A DNA stretch of 64,000 bases from Roridomyces roridus. Lineage: Eukaryota > Basidiomycota > Agaricomycetes > Agaricales > Mycenaceae. The DNA is taken from positions 4,506,464-4,570,463 of the forward strand of contig JARKIF010000001.1 of assembly GCA_029378245.1 (NCBI GenBank), read 5' to 3'. The notes beneath the pieces are model-generated. The model saw only the letters and a list, made by a program, of their open reading frames with translations. It made no database searches and was not told the DNA's origin. Shown here piece by piece: positions 33,944 through 46,399 of this stretch; within the stretch, counting starts at the first letter, position 1, and the number at the start of each line of letters is the position of its first letter. The translations under genes were made by a program, and so were the position numbers.

Positions 33944-35135
33944 TCATGCAACCAAACGGTCCACAATCAAAGGCGTCAGCATCCCAACCTTCGCACCCAC
34001 ATCGAAATCCAAAAACATATCCTCGTGGAAACCGCCCGGCTGAACAACCACCTCCACTCTCGGATGATTCTTCTCGAGGAGCACACCGAATTGAAGTATA
34101 TCGTCTCGCATGCACTCCGCTTCGCCCACGGTGATGAGCACGGAGCTCACTAGCTTCTCGACGCCGGAGAACCACGCTGCCGGGGCCTTGTAGGGCTCCG
34201 CAAATGTATGACGGTAGATCTCCGGGAAGCCGTCAACGATTTGCCTCCCTAGACCGACCAGGGCGGAGCGCGCCATCCAGTCAATGCCGTCGTTCTCTGC
34301 GTACGAAGGCGTTTCGCCGAGGAGGCCGACCCAGGGTGAAAGCAGGTTTATGGAACGGAAGGGTGCGGAGAGCGTGAGTGGTGCGACGTCAGGGTGCGGA
34401 TGTAGGGCGTGCGAGAGGAGTTAGACGATGAGGTTCCCTCCTGCAGAGTCTCCTGCGAGTTGCAGGTGCGTGGGGTCAACACCTGCATCGAGGAGGAAGG
34501 ACACGGCGCGTTGAAGTTGGGAGAGTGGTTTCGGGAAGGTGGCCGAGGGCCAGAGAGCTGCGAGTATATGAATTCAGACGTCATTTCGCAAGGGGCTTGG
34601 ACTCACAATAGTTGAGCATGACAATGCCAGGCTCTACTCCTTTCTTTTCCATTTCCAAGCGAACGTGTTGCCAGAATAGCAGCCCAGAATTGGGAGGAGG
34701 TAGTGCGAAACCACCGCCTGGACAAATGAGAAGGTATCTGCTACAAGAAGCATGTAAGACGCACCATGATCGAATAGAATGACATGATCCAATCTTTTTG
34801 GCCCGAGCCACAGCAGCCGCGCATCGTCCCCCAGTTCGTCCACCACAACAGGCATCTTGACCTGTTTCGCCCATTTGGTATAGACGTTCAATGTACTGCC
34901 AAACTGGGCTTGAAGCTGAGCAACAGAGAGCGTGCGGATAATGTATCTCAGCGCGGCGTCGCCCATGATGCGTTTCATGCCTCGGTGCTTGTTGTACGGC
35001 GCGTGCGTGGTCGTGAGGACCTTCCATAGCACCACGGCAGCTAGGAGATGTGAGAAGACGATGAGAGAGAGCTGCAAGTGGCTCACGCAGAGGAAGTAGT
35101 GCCGCCAGCTTGGAAATCGATTCGAGGGCCGCCAT
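33944..35135 (-). pseudogene. Alpha/beta hydrolase (GDXG esterase/lipase family) with a single in-frame stop
   Basis: Exons read MAALESISKLAALLPL, then AVVLWKVLTTTHAPYNKHRG (membrane anchor), ..ARLLWLGPKRLDHVILFDHG, GGFALPPPNSGLLFWQHV.., and a long last exon. The family hallmarks are all present: the oxyanion-hole HGGG formed across an intron, the nucleophile elbow LAGDSAGGN, the acid region VGEAECMRDD and the catalytic histidine in PGGFHEDMF. Four residues after GDSAGGN the codon at 34421-34423 is TAA where a Gln codon (CAA or CAG) would be expected; the frame then continues undisturbed for about 160 codons to the natural stop at 33944. Everything else is intact, so this is a very recent pseudogene or a nonsense allele. 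In this family such proteins act as endoplasmic-reticulum esterases or sterol-ester deacetylases. Confidence 0.85.
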
Positions 35136-35729
35136 GGAGTGAGAGAGGAGCCGGAGGAGGAGGTGGGGTGGACTCCTCATATTATGTATGTCTCGATATC
35201 TGTCAACACCTCAGATAGTTCTGCATCCGCGTGTTATACAAGCGGAATATGGAGAGCAGACACGGAGTCGGCGTCGGTGGGCTTCGGGGCTCACAAAGTG
35301 ACAAACCCGGCGAGCATTCATGGCAGCAGAAGGTGATAGCGATCAGATTTGATGCCATCTGAAACAGGCTTTCTCCTCCGCCCGTCATGGCAGAATAGAT
35401 CATCGTCACCAATTTCAGCCTCGCGTTCAGGAGGCTCTGTCGCAATGTCCGCTGCGTGGTGGAAGTATATGCTGGAGACGACACTCAAGTTCAGCACCAA
35501 CTGAACGAGGTCTTTGGGTTTTTTCAAGCGGTGGAACAGGTGCGTCTTCGCCTTCAGCGATGTCAATAACTCGACTAATATTCTTTCAGAATCGGGCCTT
35601 CTTTTCTGTAGACGACTACGCGGCTCTGTCTGAAACCATCCCTGACATGATCCGTACTTTGAACGAAGCACGGTCGGGACCGCCGCCACGGATTGCGTCA
35701 CCAGAGAGCGATCGAGCACCCCGGGAGAT

Positions 35730-36322
35730 GCACCGTTGTCTGCTCATCCCCGAGATTGTGCAGCAAATTGTATCGAATCTCGATATCGACGTAGGGTGGA
35801 ACCACACGGCCAGCGGACAGCTTGCATCTCTCGCGCGGACCAGAATCTTTCACGACGATGCCTTGGATGCCTTATGGAAACACCAGTCGACGATGAGACA
35901 TCTCATCAAGTGCATGCCCGCTGCTTTGTGGCAGTCGGGATATGCTACGGATACACGCCGCCGTACCTTCACGATAGTGAATGCCCATCGTAATCCATTC
36001 AGCTCGTTTAACTCTGAGATGCCAGACCTTCATTCGCCCGATCGAAACGTCGGACTGGGACCGTTTTCTGTACTACTCGAAGCGCGTTCGGGCTTTCACG
36101 CCTCCCTACCTGTGGGCGGAAGACTTGTCGCAAGTCTACGACACCCTCCTGCAGAGCGACATACCTGGCGGACATCTGCTACCCAATCTGCGGAGACTCA
36201 ATTGCGGCTCTTCCTCCGCCACCCCGATGCCATCAACCCACCTAGGGATTGGTTCTGATGTTCAGAACAGGGTTGAAGAAAGTCGGCCGTTCGACAAGTC
36301 GTTGTGGTACCAAATTCGTTGA
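35730..36322 (+). pseudogene. F-box protein relic of a different subfamily
   Basis: Translation starts MHRCLLIPEIVQQIVSNLDI, then LASLART..IFHDDALDALWKHQS and LIKCMPAALWQSGY, a common Agaricomycete F-box arrangement unrelated to copies 1-3. After an intron (GTGAATGCC..GCCAG) comes RPIETSDWDRFLYYSKRVRA and PNLRRLNCG. From there the frame is lost: family-like RLFLRHPDAINPP continues in another frame at 36200-36250 and the protein stops early. It is a truncated, frameshifted gene, roughly 190 residues where relatives usually have about 500. Confidence 0.65.
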
Positions 36323-36511
36323 GGTGCGAGATTAGATTTCCCTCCCTTTCTGCGTATTCTGACCCGGGGTTAATTATAGGATTTGGACTGCTTGGAAACG
36401 AAATTCATACAGCGGGATCTGTTGGTTACAGTTACAGTTACATTCTCACCTCTTACACCCCATGCTCAATATACCAGATCCATTGTTTTCAACCCGCTGA
36501 GAACCCCTAAA

Positions 36512-37559
36512 CTACCAAGCGCACTGGCCCCCGTCGATTATAATACTGACAAACAGTTCAGACTCATCGCTGCAAGAGAAACCAGACAAACGTACTCGCT
36601 CCCAGTGCAAAAAGTCGACGCATCCGATGCCAAAAACAACGCCACGCCGCGGAGCTCGTCAGGGCGTCCAAACCTTCCCATCGGATTCTGAGCGCTCAAT
36701 CTTTCTCCTAGGCCTGGTTTCGACAAGAACGAGACACGCGTCATCCTCGATTCGAATGAGCAAGAATGAACGAGGTGAAGTGCAATTCTCTCACTCAGTG
36801 TTGATATAACCCGGACTGATACTATTCACACGGATGTGTTTAGCAGCGAGCTCACATGCCATGGATCGCGTCATTTGCAAGACAGCCGCTTTGCTCGCGT
36901 TGTACGCCATCGAACGAAGAGTCTAAATTGCGGTTGGGTGGATTTCGGTCGGAGGTATGGACACGCACCGGGTTGGTTATACTTGCACTGATTGAACCCG
37001 TCATAATTATGCTCCCCGGCGTACCCAGTCGCACCATCTGCTTCGCAGCGGCCTGTGCGGTTACCATGGCTCCAAGCGTGTTGACGTCGAACATCTGCAT
37101 CGTTCAAGTAATGTACTGCGAGGAAGGGTATACAGGACACACCTTCCGGAAATCTTCGGCCGGGTACTCAAGACAGTCATCCACGGCGTAAATCCCCGCA
37201 TTGGCAAAGCAGATATCGATCCTTCCCTCTTTCTCAGTGAGTTTTTCCGCTACAGACCACATCGTCTTCTGGTCTGTCACGTCGGCGCTGATGTATTCCA
37301 GCCGCCCTTTCTTGTCTTGGTCCGCCGGAAGCTCAGCCACATACCGCTGAATCGTACGCCACTCGCTATCAGGCTCCGCGGGGAGGTCGAGGCAGTACAC
37401 GATAGCCCCTGCCTCTGCGAGTGCCAGCGCGATTTCCAGCCCAATGCTGCGGTGGCCGCCGGTTACGAGTGCTACGCGGTTGCTGAGTGTGAATAGAGTG
37501 GGGGCTGAGCGGATGGGCGGGCCTCCTGAGAGCGCGGTTTGTACGCCTGGGGCTTGCAT
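36512..37559 (-). CDS. Short-chain dehydrogenase/reductase
   Basis: Five exons give a complete classical SDR of around 300 residues, starting [20 protein letters not shown]. The NAD(P)-binding motif is [12 protein letters not shown], the acidic or neutral loop follows at [14 protein letters not shown] and CFANAGIY are conserved, the catalytic Ser is in MTGSISAS, and Tyr-Lys in [10 protein letters not shown]. The C-terminal half ([34 protein letters not shown]) ends [14 protein letters not shown] with TAG at 36512-36514. Two junctions split codons: GA|G before ATGACGCG and GA|T before ATTATAATC. The substrate is unknown; the nearest named fungal relatives reduce sugars or polyols. A stop appears if the intron after INTE is missed, so automated models could truncate it. 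Confidence 0.85.
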
Positions 37560-38936
37560 AGGGATGGGGTTGGTGGAGTAATACGAAATGCAGGGAGGTA
37601 GGTCGTGGGACTCGGCGGCTTTAGGAAGGACGGAAGCACCACCCCATGGCCAGCGCCTGTGAGAGGCAAGTACTTGGGAGGAGGCTTTGGCGTGCGGCTT
37701 TGAACTTTATGGTGCGTGATACCTCCAGATGGAACTCAACTCTCAAGACGACGAGTCCGAGCTCGCCGACACTCGTTGCCTCGAGGATCAGCTGCGAGCC
37801 GGGGCGTGCGCTGTGAAAGTCGCATCGAGGGCTACCGTCTCACGCCCACGAAGTCGGAGGGCATGATGTCAAGCCGCGCTGTTCGAGACCAACACCGGGT
37901 GCGTATCGTGCTCTATCCGTTACCTGTCTGATACTGTTTGAACAGTAATGTGATGGCCGGCCACAACAACATTTCTTCGCTGACTAATACATGTTCCCGT
38001 CGTGAACAAAACAACCTATCGGGAGGAGATCAATTGGCCTAAGTCCGTGATTCCCTCCCAGAACTTCCAAAGATGATTCTTGAATGCAGGACAATGACAA
38101 GGGCTCCTCCTCCGGCCGAAAGCTAACTTGATCCCTTCCCTTGAAACTGCTATTCGCGACGCAGCTCCCACTCCGAGGTGCTAAGTAAAAGAGTCAAGAC
38201 CAAGCCGTTTAGGTCCGCTACCTATTATATGAACCTTCTGATCCAACTGTCAAAATTCAGATTCCCTCCCGACTCCGAGGCACGGCTCGAGCTTTATTTA
38301 CATTGGAGTTGGACTCCGCGTCGGGTACGCGGGCTTGGCAGGGTGAAGAGACTAGTCAGGCGTCTAAATCCTCGGATTGACAAACAATTCGTAAGTGACT
38401 CGCTGTCCCATGGCCGGCATCGCAACGATGTCCATCCCAGATACTAGACAGGAAATGGAAGAGAAGAGACGAGAAATACATCCCAGAATTGGTAAGCTCC
38501 AACTCCATTTCCGCGACGTGGGAATTGCAATTGATCGAGGCTCGACGGGAGATGACAGATAGATGTTCTCCCGAGTCCCGAGTAAAAGTAGGGCCCTGGT
38601 TTGGAGCCGCGCACCGCAGTACTAATGCTGTGGACCTCTCCGGCCGCTTTCAGCTTAGGGCTGCAGGCCTCTCCCCGCCTCACCACGACCTCGAAGGTCT
38701 ACATGGAAAATGGAGATTGATGCGCTTCTGAGCCCAGAAGCCCACAATTCATTCTATGCAAGACAACGGCCTGTAATTTCACACAGTCCGTGGCATTTCC
38801 ACATCCCACATCGTGGGAATCTGCGTCGAATACGCATTCTCATGGGCTAGCTTATTCCCATTCAGCTGTCGGCAGCAGTCTGCCGATGGCGATTTAAAGA
38901 GGGTGGTCGCGGCGTGGTGTAATCCCCCTTCCTGCG
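37560..38936. other. 1.4-kb intergenic region, nothing supported
   Basis: Dehydrogenase promoter on the left and promoter of the membrane protein gene on the right. Open frames are short and overlapping on both strands. No repeats with clear ends were seen. Confidence 0.4.
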
Positions 38937-40399
38937 ATGTCGTCCTCCAATTCGACGGTCACGGACGAGACCTTGTTCGCATGGGGTCAGTCAATTTGCC
39001 GCATGACTCTCAGTCATGGCAGTGGCTGGCTGTTCTACGGTGCGTACACTGACACAGTCTCGTCTTGGTAACTCACGCGCACACGACAGGAATCTACCTT
39101 CCTATCTTCTTCTCTTACCTCTCACCGTACTTGCCGCTCCTCTCTGGCTTACATGCATTTTTACTAACCTCCGACGTTTGGCAGCCCCCGTCATTCGCGT
39201 TCGTTTACCCTGAACCGTATCCTCCAAACCGCCATGATCCTGCTCTTCCTTTCGTCCACACTCCAATTCATCACAGACTTCATCTTCAGTATCGCGCAGA
39301 TCCAAGGATACATGATGTCGACGAGGTTCCCGTTGGCGGATCGGAAGGACGACTGGGAAAACACCCACTTACCGTTCTATGTCATTCAGAGGTGGCCGCC
39401 TGCGATTAACGTGAGTGTCTTGTAGTGTGATGATCTACACTAGACTGAAGCGCGCATGCAGTTCATAGTATCCGATCTAATCGTCCTGTGGCGTGCGGCC
39501 TCGCTCCGACAGAGTCATCGCTGGCTCAAAGTTGCGATGGGCACTCTCGGCGTGGCTGATGTCGGTATGTAGCCTTGCGCGTCAATTCATTCAACATCGA
39601 GTTCTGAGTAAAGTTCCCAGTCGTGTGGTGTGTAGCAGCGGCTTTCACAAGCCGAGACGCTGCACAACGGAGTTCCAACCGCGCAACGGACCAGGTGGTC
39701 AATACCGTTAGCATCATCACGTCCCTGGCGATTAATGTTATCGGGACGATTGCCATTGCGGTTGTCGCTTGGTGGGTCTTCCTTGCCTTCTCTTTCTGGT
39801 CCAATGAAACAAATAACTGCTTGCAGGAAACACCACCGTACGATGAATCAAGCAGCAATCACACGCTGGCGCGGTGACGTTCCGAGGATTCTTCTCGTGC
39901 TCGTCGAAAGTGGGGTCGTTTGGGCGTTGATCCAGATTCTTTACGTCGTACTCGAAGATGTTGACCTCGTTCCGGGAAGCCCGCTCGATATGGGGACTGG
40001 CGCGCTGCTCAAGATGGCCGTGTACCTTGCTGTGCATGCATCCCCTTGTTCCAGATGGAATTTGCTCAATGAATTCGAGCATAGGCGATCCTACCCACAC
40101 TCACCCTGATTATCATCCGTTCCAAACGGTCCGTCGAGGATCCGGGCATTAGCGAGATTTCTTCGACCGCGGTGTGCTCGAGGTGTTCGAACATCGTTAT
40201 TGTGAGCGGTTCGCGGGCTCAGGGTACGAGGTCGGGGGATGCCGTGAGGTTGACTATGATGCCGAGCAGTCCGAGGGCGGGCGAACATAGCGCTAACTGG
40301 GGCAAGGCGCGATTTGGGAGAGATGCTGGAGTCGATACGATTCAGATGGGGACTCTGGATATCAGGGTGGAGGAAGAGACGCATGTTAGTAAGGATTGA
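38937..40399 (+). CDS. Multi-pass membrane protein, tandem paralog 1
   Basis: About seven short exons starting MSSSNSTVTDETLFAWGQSI. After an N-terminal stretch with two glycosylation-like NST motifs, membrane segments follow: HGSGWLFYG IYLPIFFSYL, TAMILLFLSSTLQFITDFIF, an IVSDLIVLWRA helix, SIITSLAINVIGTIAIAVVA, RILLVLVESGVVWALIQILY and a last helix ending LPTLTLIIIRSKRS. This gives about seven helices and a cytosolic tail of about 90 residues ending ETHVSKD (stop 40397-40399). The last intron (GTGCATGC..GAGCATAG) must be removed to keep the frame. No named family recognised; the topology is receptor-like, as in many Agaricomycete-specific seven-helix proteins of unknown role. Its neighbour at 41192 is a close paralog. 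Confidence 0.75.
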
Positions 40400-41191
40400 A
40401 AAGCGGACCAGGATGATTGTAATATTATGTGCTCTGAATAGGACGGTGCGGTGACATAATGAGCCACGACTCGAGTGGAAGGTATTAGATGAGCTTGGAG
40501 AGGTTGAGTCGGATTTAATCATAGTATCGACTTGCGAGAGGAAGGAGGCCCAGGATAGACGAGTATGTGGCACGGATGTTCTCCGACTTGGATTCGGAGA
40601 GTCTAGAGAGGACAGAACGCAGAGCTGGTGAAGGCTGGATCATGGATGTGGCATGGAACCTCGGCGGTCACTGCGAAAACCCACGGGAAATTGGAATCGA
40701 CATCGGGGAGGGGTAGAGTGCCGCTGGTAAAACCGACGCACTCCGTGTTGATTCCGTGATCTGGATTCGTCACAGCGGCCTTGGCGCATCATCTTGGCAT
40801 CATCACAGCCCCGATCTCTTCCTCCCACTCTCATCCTCCCGCAGACTCTAGAACGCCTCTATTTGATTGTCCCTGAAGATACAGGGAAACTAGTCGGGAA
40901 GCCACCAAGAACTCTTGTTCAAGAGATCCAGCGGATTCCCGCCCAGGGCCACCACGAATGAGAAAGCCTGTGCCCGGATGGCCGGGGCGACCACGGCACA
41001 TCTTTCCCGCCCAATCGAGCCTAGTGACCAGACTGTGGGACCGACCACCCTAATTTCGCCAATATTTCTCAGGTACTGCATTCCACGCCATCTGTATGGA
41101 CGATCAATGCAGTAAATGTGATTTAAAATATCTCGAATCGGGTTGTACTCCCGACATAAAGGTCGCCCTTCGGTGAAGTTGCGCCGCCGCC
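40400..41191. other. Spacer between the tandem membrane paralogs
   Basis: No gene supported. It must hold the terminator of the first paralog and the promoter of the second. Confidence 0.4.
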
Positions 41192-42576
41192 ATGTCCTCG
41201 AATTCCACCGACACGGACGATATCCTCTTCCTCTGGGGCCAGTCGATATGTCGACAGACGATCTCGCATGGCGTTGGCTGGCTCTTCTACGGTATATACC
41301 TCGCGGCCTTCTTTACGTGGACGCTCCGGTCCGTCTCGCCCCCTTCTTTCTTCCTCACCACGACACCCTTATCTCACCCACCCCAGCCCACATCACGCCA
41401 GACAATTCACCTACAACCGAACCCTCCAATGCGCCATGCTCATCCTCTTCATCTCCTGCACGCTTCAATTCCTCACCGACTTCATCTTCAGCATTGCACA
41501 AATCCAAGGCTACCTGATGTCAACGACGTTCTCACTCCCAGACCGCAAGAACTCGTGGCAAGATACGCATCTCGCGTTCTATGTGCTCCAACGGTGGCCA
41601 GCGACCATCAACGTACGTGTGCATTTCGTTTCCGTCCGGCCAATCAGTGCTCATCCGTTGCGTAGTTCGTTATATCTGATATGATTGTGCTTTGGCGGGC
41701 GTGTACACTGCGGCATAGCAACCTCCCTCTCAGAGTTGTGCTGTGGGGTCTCGGGGTGGCCGACGCAGGTTCGTTTTCGTCTTGGCACCATTGTAAATCG
41801 CAACTTCTCATCGGCATCTCCGCAGCCGTCTGGGGTATATCCGCAGGCCTGACGAGTCGAGACGCCGCCGCCCGGAGTGCCAACCGCGGGACTGACCAGA
41901 CGACAAACACCGCCGCCGTTGTTATTTCTCTCGTTATTAATATCGTTGGCACGGTCGCAATTGGTGTCCTGGCTTGGTATGGTGTCCCTTGCCTATATGT
42001 GCCAGTCCGTGACATGATACATCCGTTTGCAGGAAACATCATCGCACGATGAATCAAGCTTCGATGGTGAGATGGACAGGCGACGTCCCGCGGATTCTAC
42101 TAGTCCTGGTCGAAACGGGGATCATCTGGGCTTTCATCCAGGCCGTCTACGTCGTCCTCGAAACAACCAACGTCGTCCCCGGGACCCCACTCGACATGGC
42201 TACCGGGGCTCTAACCAAAGCGGCGCTATACCTTGCTGCAATATTGCCGACTGTTACGCTGATCATAATTCGGTCCAAACGATCGGTTGAAGATGTGCTC
42301 CAAGCTGGTGGATGGGACCCCACGTCATCCAATTGCCCAAGGTGTTCTGGGTCGAGGAGTCATTTGAGTGGGGGAAGGGGAATGGGAACGAGCGACGCGG
42401 TGAGGTTGACGATGCGTTCGGGTCAGCCGAAGGATCTCACTTTCGATCTCGAGCCTCAGCAGCAAAAGTTCTCCTTTGGTGGTAATGCCAGGGAGGTACT
42501 GACGCCGCCGGCGCCTATTGCGATTAGGATGGAGCAAGAGACGGAGGTAGTTGTTGATCATGATAGTAAGATTTGA
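41192..42576 (+). CDS. Multi-pass membrane protein, tandem paralog 2
   Basis: Starts MSSNSTDTDDILFLWGQSIC and keeps the same exon plan and helix order as paralog 1: HGVGWLFYGIYLAAFFTW, CAMLILFISCTLQFLTDFIF, SIAQIQGYLMSTTF, VISDMIVLWRA, VVISLVINIVGTVAIGVLAW, RILLVLVETGIIWAFIQAVY, LPTVTLIIIRSKRS. The C-terminal tail differs strongly from paralog 1 except for the S-D-A-V-R-L-T-M box. The loop GLTSRDAAARSANRGTDQT is the most conserved cytosolic element between the two. No stop or frameshift was found; stop 42574-42576. Function unknown; probably a membrane sensor or transport accessory, but that is inference from topology only. Confidence 0.75.
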
Positions 42577-42627
42577 AACGGTCTTTGTATACCAAAAGGA
42601 GCTGTATTCCATTCACTTTGTTCGGAT

Positions 42628-43100
42628 TCACTGTATCTTGGTGTACCATGGGATCCGATTCTCCCAATCAAAATCTATACGGGGGAAGATTCAGCCGTAC
42701 AACGCAGAGAAGATCCGCGGACTCACTGCACCGCACAGTGATTCGCGCGTCCACGCTCCACTGGAATGTCCTGGCCTTTTCCTTTTACGCTCGGCAGTCT
42801 CTGGAGTCAACGGCTGCCGGCCTTGTCGAAGGTTGATCATCACCCCGATTGTGGCAAGGGAGGATGGGCCTGGATGGCGGCAAGATGGCGGTAGGAGGCA
42901 AAGGACGATTTGATCGATCGCCACCAGTACCACATCATGATTTGATCATGATACACGGATTTCCATCGTTCTTTCCCTCATTCCGACACCCACCGGTACC
43001 TTCGCTAATGGGAGTTCATGAGCCCTCATAGACGCACCTGGCAGATGTGTTGATACCGCTGCTGAATGAATGAGAAAGTCGGGCTTCAAGGCGGCTTCTC
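42628..43100 (-). pseudogene. Solo terminal exons and 5' flank of a deleted F-box gene
   Basis: On the minus strand 42674-42628 reads DFDWENRIPWYTKIQ and a stop, the characteristic last exon of this F-box subfamily (compare DFEWERRIPWYASI at 49.65 kb). The end of the preceding exon (ARITVRCS) is at 42725-42755. Further on, sequence to about 43,090 matches the upstream region of F-box copy 5 at 47.48-47.84 kb (GGAGGATGG, GATTTGATCG, GAGAAAGTCGGGC). The whole F-box and LRR part is missing, so an internal deletion left only the two ends. Confidence 0.65.
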
Positions 43101-43473
43101 GTCCCTGCGGCTGGTCTGTGGCACAAGGTCTGCACCCATCCTCCCGGACGCGCTCGCATTTTCTGTGTCTGATCGTTTCCAAATCCGGCTCGGTCGCCTC
43201 AAACCGTTTAACCCGGGTGCCAGAGTCTGAGAAGTAAGTATTTCAATCATATGATTTTGGCATATCCGTTCAGCCTCCACTTCAATCATGCTTTCAACGT
43301 ACCGTGTATCCGATTCCCAGAGAACCGCAGCGGGGAAGTCCCAAATAAGTGCTGTAAGTTTACTCTCCAATAGCATTGAAGTTACGCTGAATCAGCCGTC
43401 GGATTCCGGGCCGAGTATCACATATAAGTAGAACGTCCGCTACAGTTACGCCTTACCTCCGATTTGAGGCTCG

Positions 43474-45749
43474 ATGATGCCTGTCGACCCATCTACTGCC
43501 AGCTCTCTGTTTACCTGGTCCTTGGCGACCACTCTGGCCGTGATAATTCTCTATAGAATCTCCACGAGACGCGATCGCTCCAGACTGCCTCTCCCTCCTG
43601 GTCCCAAGAAGCTGCCTGTCATCGGCAATTTGTTCGATATACCATCTGACCGCCCATGGGAGACCTACGCCAAGTGGAGTAGTGAATTTGGTTCGTCTGT
43701 ACTTTGGTGGTATCAATATCGTGGGCTATCACTGAATACTGCGTTCAAGACTCTGATATCATTCATCTTGACGCCGGCGGAACTTCCATCATCATTTTGA
43801 ACTCCATGGAAGCGGTCAAAGACCTTTTCGAAAAGCGGGGCACGATCTATTCTGACCGGTACGTGGCCCACACTGGCTGTCATATCCAATGAATCTAATA
43901 AACAGACCGCGAGCGGTGATGCTCAACGAGTTGATGGGGTGGGGAGAGATGTCATTTGGTGCGCAGAAAGTTTGTGTTGATACAATCTGTTGACGGTGCA
44001 ACCTGAGTAGCAATGATGAACCATGGTGCGTTCCGATTGGCGTCCGCGCTGTCCTCGAACCTTGACAGAAATTTCCGAAGGTGCACGCTGGTGAGTTTCA
44101 CTCGTATTTCTTTCGAGAACCCAAGATGGAAAGCTTCAGGCGATCCCATCGCAAGATGTTTCATGAAACCTTCGAAATCGGAGCAGCGAAACAGTTTCAC
44201 TCGCAAGTACGAGCATCAGCTCATGGCCTACTTCGGCGCATCCTGTCGGCATCCCGGGACATACTTGTCGATATCAGGTAGTGAGTAGAATTCTTCTCAG
44301 CATACAGCCCACTGGATTTCACGCATGTAGTACGGCGGGAGCGTTGATCCTGAAAATAACATACGGAATTGATGTCCTCCCGCGCGACGATCCTTACATC
44401 AAGACTGCAGAGGAAGCAATGCATGCCTTTGGCATCGCCTTCGTCCCAGGGACTTTCCTAGTCGTCAGTTGCTTATTTGAACCACTGATGAGAAGCTCAC
44501 GCGGACATATACACCAGGACAGTATTCCCGTGCTGAGATATATTCCAAGTTGGTTTCCTGGGGCGGATTTCCAACGGAAAGCGAAGCATTGGAGGAAAGT
44601 GAACCAGGATCTTGCGGAAAGGCCATTCACCGAGGCGAAGAGGAAAATAGTTGAGAATTCCCCGAGCAGCTGCTGACATTTCGACTCATATTGCTTAGGC
44701 AGCTGGAACCGTTTCCCCGTCATTCATTTCATTAAATCTCAGTCCAGACCAGGATGGAGGCAATTCCAAAGCCAGGGAGGCACCTGAGAGTGAACTCAAA
44801 AATATCGCGGTGACAGCGTATGCCGCCGGCGCGGATACCACAGTGGCGATCTTGGGAACTTTTATTTTGGCCATGCTCAAGTATCCGGAGGCCCAAAAGA
44901 AGGCACAAGCCGAAATCGACTCCGTTGTTGGGTTCGGCAACTTGCCTCATTTTGAAGACAAAGAAGCATTGCCGTACACAGGTGCTCTGGTGAGGGAGCT
45001 CCTGCGATGGAAGCCTGTCACCCCGATTGGTTCGTGCTCTGCATGCAGTGGCTATTAGCCTTTCATTACCTTGTAGCGCTTCCGCATAGTCTGACAAATA
45101 ACGCGGACGATGAATACAAAGGTCATCGAATCCCGGCAGGTTCGATTGTCCTCGCAAATATCTGGTTTGTCTCGCCTGTTTGCCACCTGATTGATCTCAT
45201 TGCCCAAATCTCTAGGTCCCTCATGCACGACCCAGTTCAGTCTTTGCACCCTGTTCGTTCGAAACTGTTTACTAATATGATGATGAAGGAGATGTACGAG
45301 GATCCCCGATCTTTCAAGCCAGAGCGATTCTTCTGCGACGGTAAGCTGAACACCGAGATGAGAGATCCAGAGCTCGTGTCGTTTGGAATTGGTAGACGGT
45401 ACGAGATCTGTGCACAGTAGGAATCAGACTGGTACTGACAATCGACGGGACCTTCCAGCACATGCGCGGCAAGGAATCTAGCCTTATCCTTCCTGTGGAT
45501 GACTGTGGCCTCTATCCTCGCTACTATGGACATCAAGAAGGCAGTGGATGCAGAAGGAAGGGAGATTGAACCAACATATGAATATTCCTCGTTCTTGGTG
45601 CCGTGAGCTCGCTCCCAGATATCAGAGTGCCAATATTTCTGACCACTTCTCTGTAGGTTGCCTCATCCATTCGAATGCTCCATTACCCCGCGGTCGAAAC
45701 ACCTTGAACAAGTCGTCAACGCTACAGCGCCGAGCTCGTCTGTCGGGTA
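43474..45749 (+). CDS. Cytochrome P450 monooxygenase with altered heme-binding motif
   Basis: A gene of about a dozen small exons. It starts MMPVDPSTASSLFTWSLATT (N-terminal membrane anchor) followed by the hinge LPLPPGPKKLPVIGN. Helix C appears as SFRRSHRKMFHETFE. The I-helix is AVTAYAAGADTTVAILG, the K-helix ELLR in ALVRELLRWKPVTP, and the PERF region is DPRSFKPERFF. The heme-binding loop, formed across an intron, is FGIGRRTCAARNLAL: the cysteine ligand is kept but the usual C-P-G-R is C-A-A-R. The C-terminus is CSITPRSKHLEQVVNATAP (stop 45747-45749). Frame is kept across all junctions I could read; the region 43.93-44.12 kb (before helix C) is the least certain. It is an ER-bound monooxygenase of the large Agaricomycete families used in secondary metabolism and detoxification; substrate unknown. 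Confidence 0.75.
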
Positions 45750-46399
45750 AAGGGGGGAAAAGTGGCCGCGTTATTTGTCAAACATGTATGTCCATCGAAA
45801 ATGTTCAGGCTGAGTCCCGAATTCGACGGAAGCGCTGGAACTTCGTTGAAAGAGGCGAATCGCACTTCAAGGTTCCATCGATTGAAAAAACGAGATACCC
45901 AGCAATTCCAAAATTCTCGGCGTGTACCCATTGGGACCAGTAGGGGTGAAACATGCTCGCTGAATTCAAAAATTGACCTTGCCCGAAAACCCTCACTCTC
46001 CCGCAGAACGAAATTTTTGTACATCGGCCGCGTCGGCCAACGCTCAATCATCCCGAGCCCGCTCGCCTGTACCGCAGTAAGTAGGTACATACAAAACATG
46101 TCCATTCGCCGCCCAGGTCCAGGTCGTCTTGTTATTCGTAGCGCGCCAAGGGCGTCAACCGGCCAAACGAGGGTGATGAATTTTACAACACAGCATTTCT
46201 ATTCGATGCTCCAGAACGATTTGGCTATGAGCGTACAAACGAACGATACCCATGTCGCGGCGACGGTCGCCCCTAGCGCCCTCGAGTCCACTCTTGGGGT
46301 TGGCGAATAGAGGGTGAGTCGAAACGCCCCCATCGAGAACCCCAGATGATCCTCGTATACCACGGTGTTCCCGCGATGGTATTGAAGGTCTACGTCCAG
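45750..46399. other. Intergenic sequence, no gene supported
   Basis: Overlapping frames on both strands of up to 180 codons mirror each other and have no domain. Probably decayed sequence. Confidence 0.35.

Noticed and set aside
36750..36800. Premature stop in the short-chain dehydrogenase after INTE
   Set aside because: The TGA is removed by a 48-bp GT..AG intron, after which the family C-terminus continues in frame.
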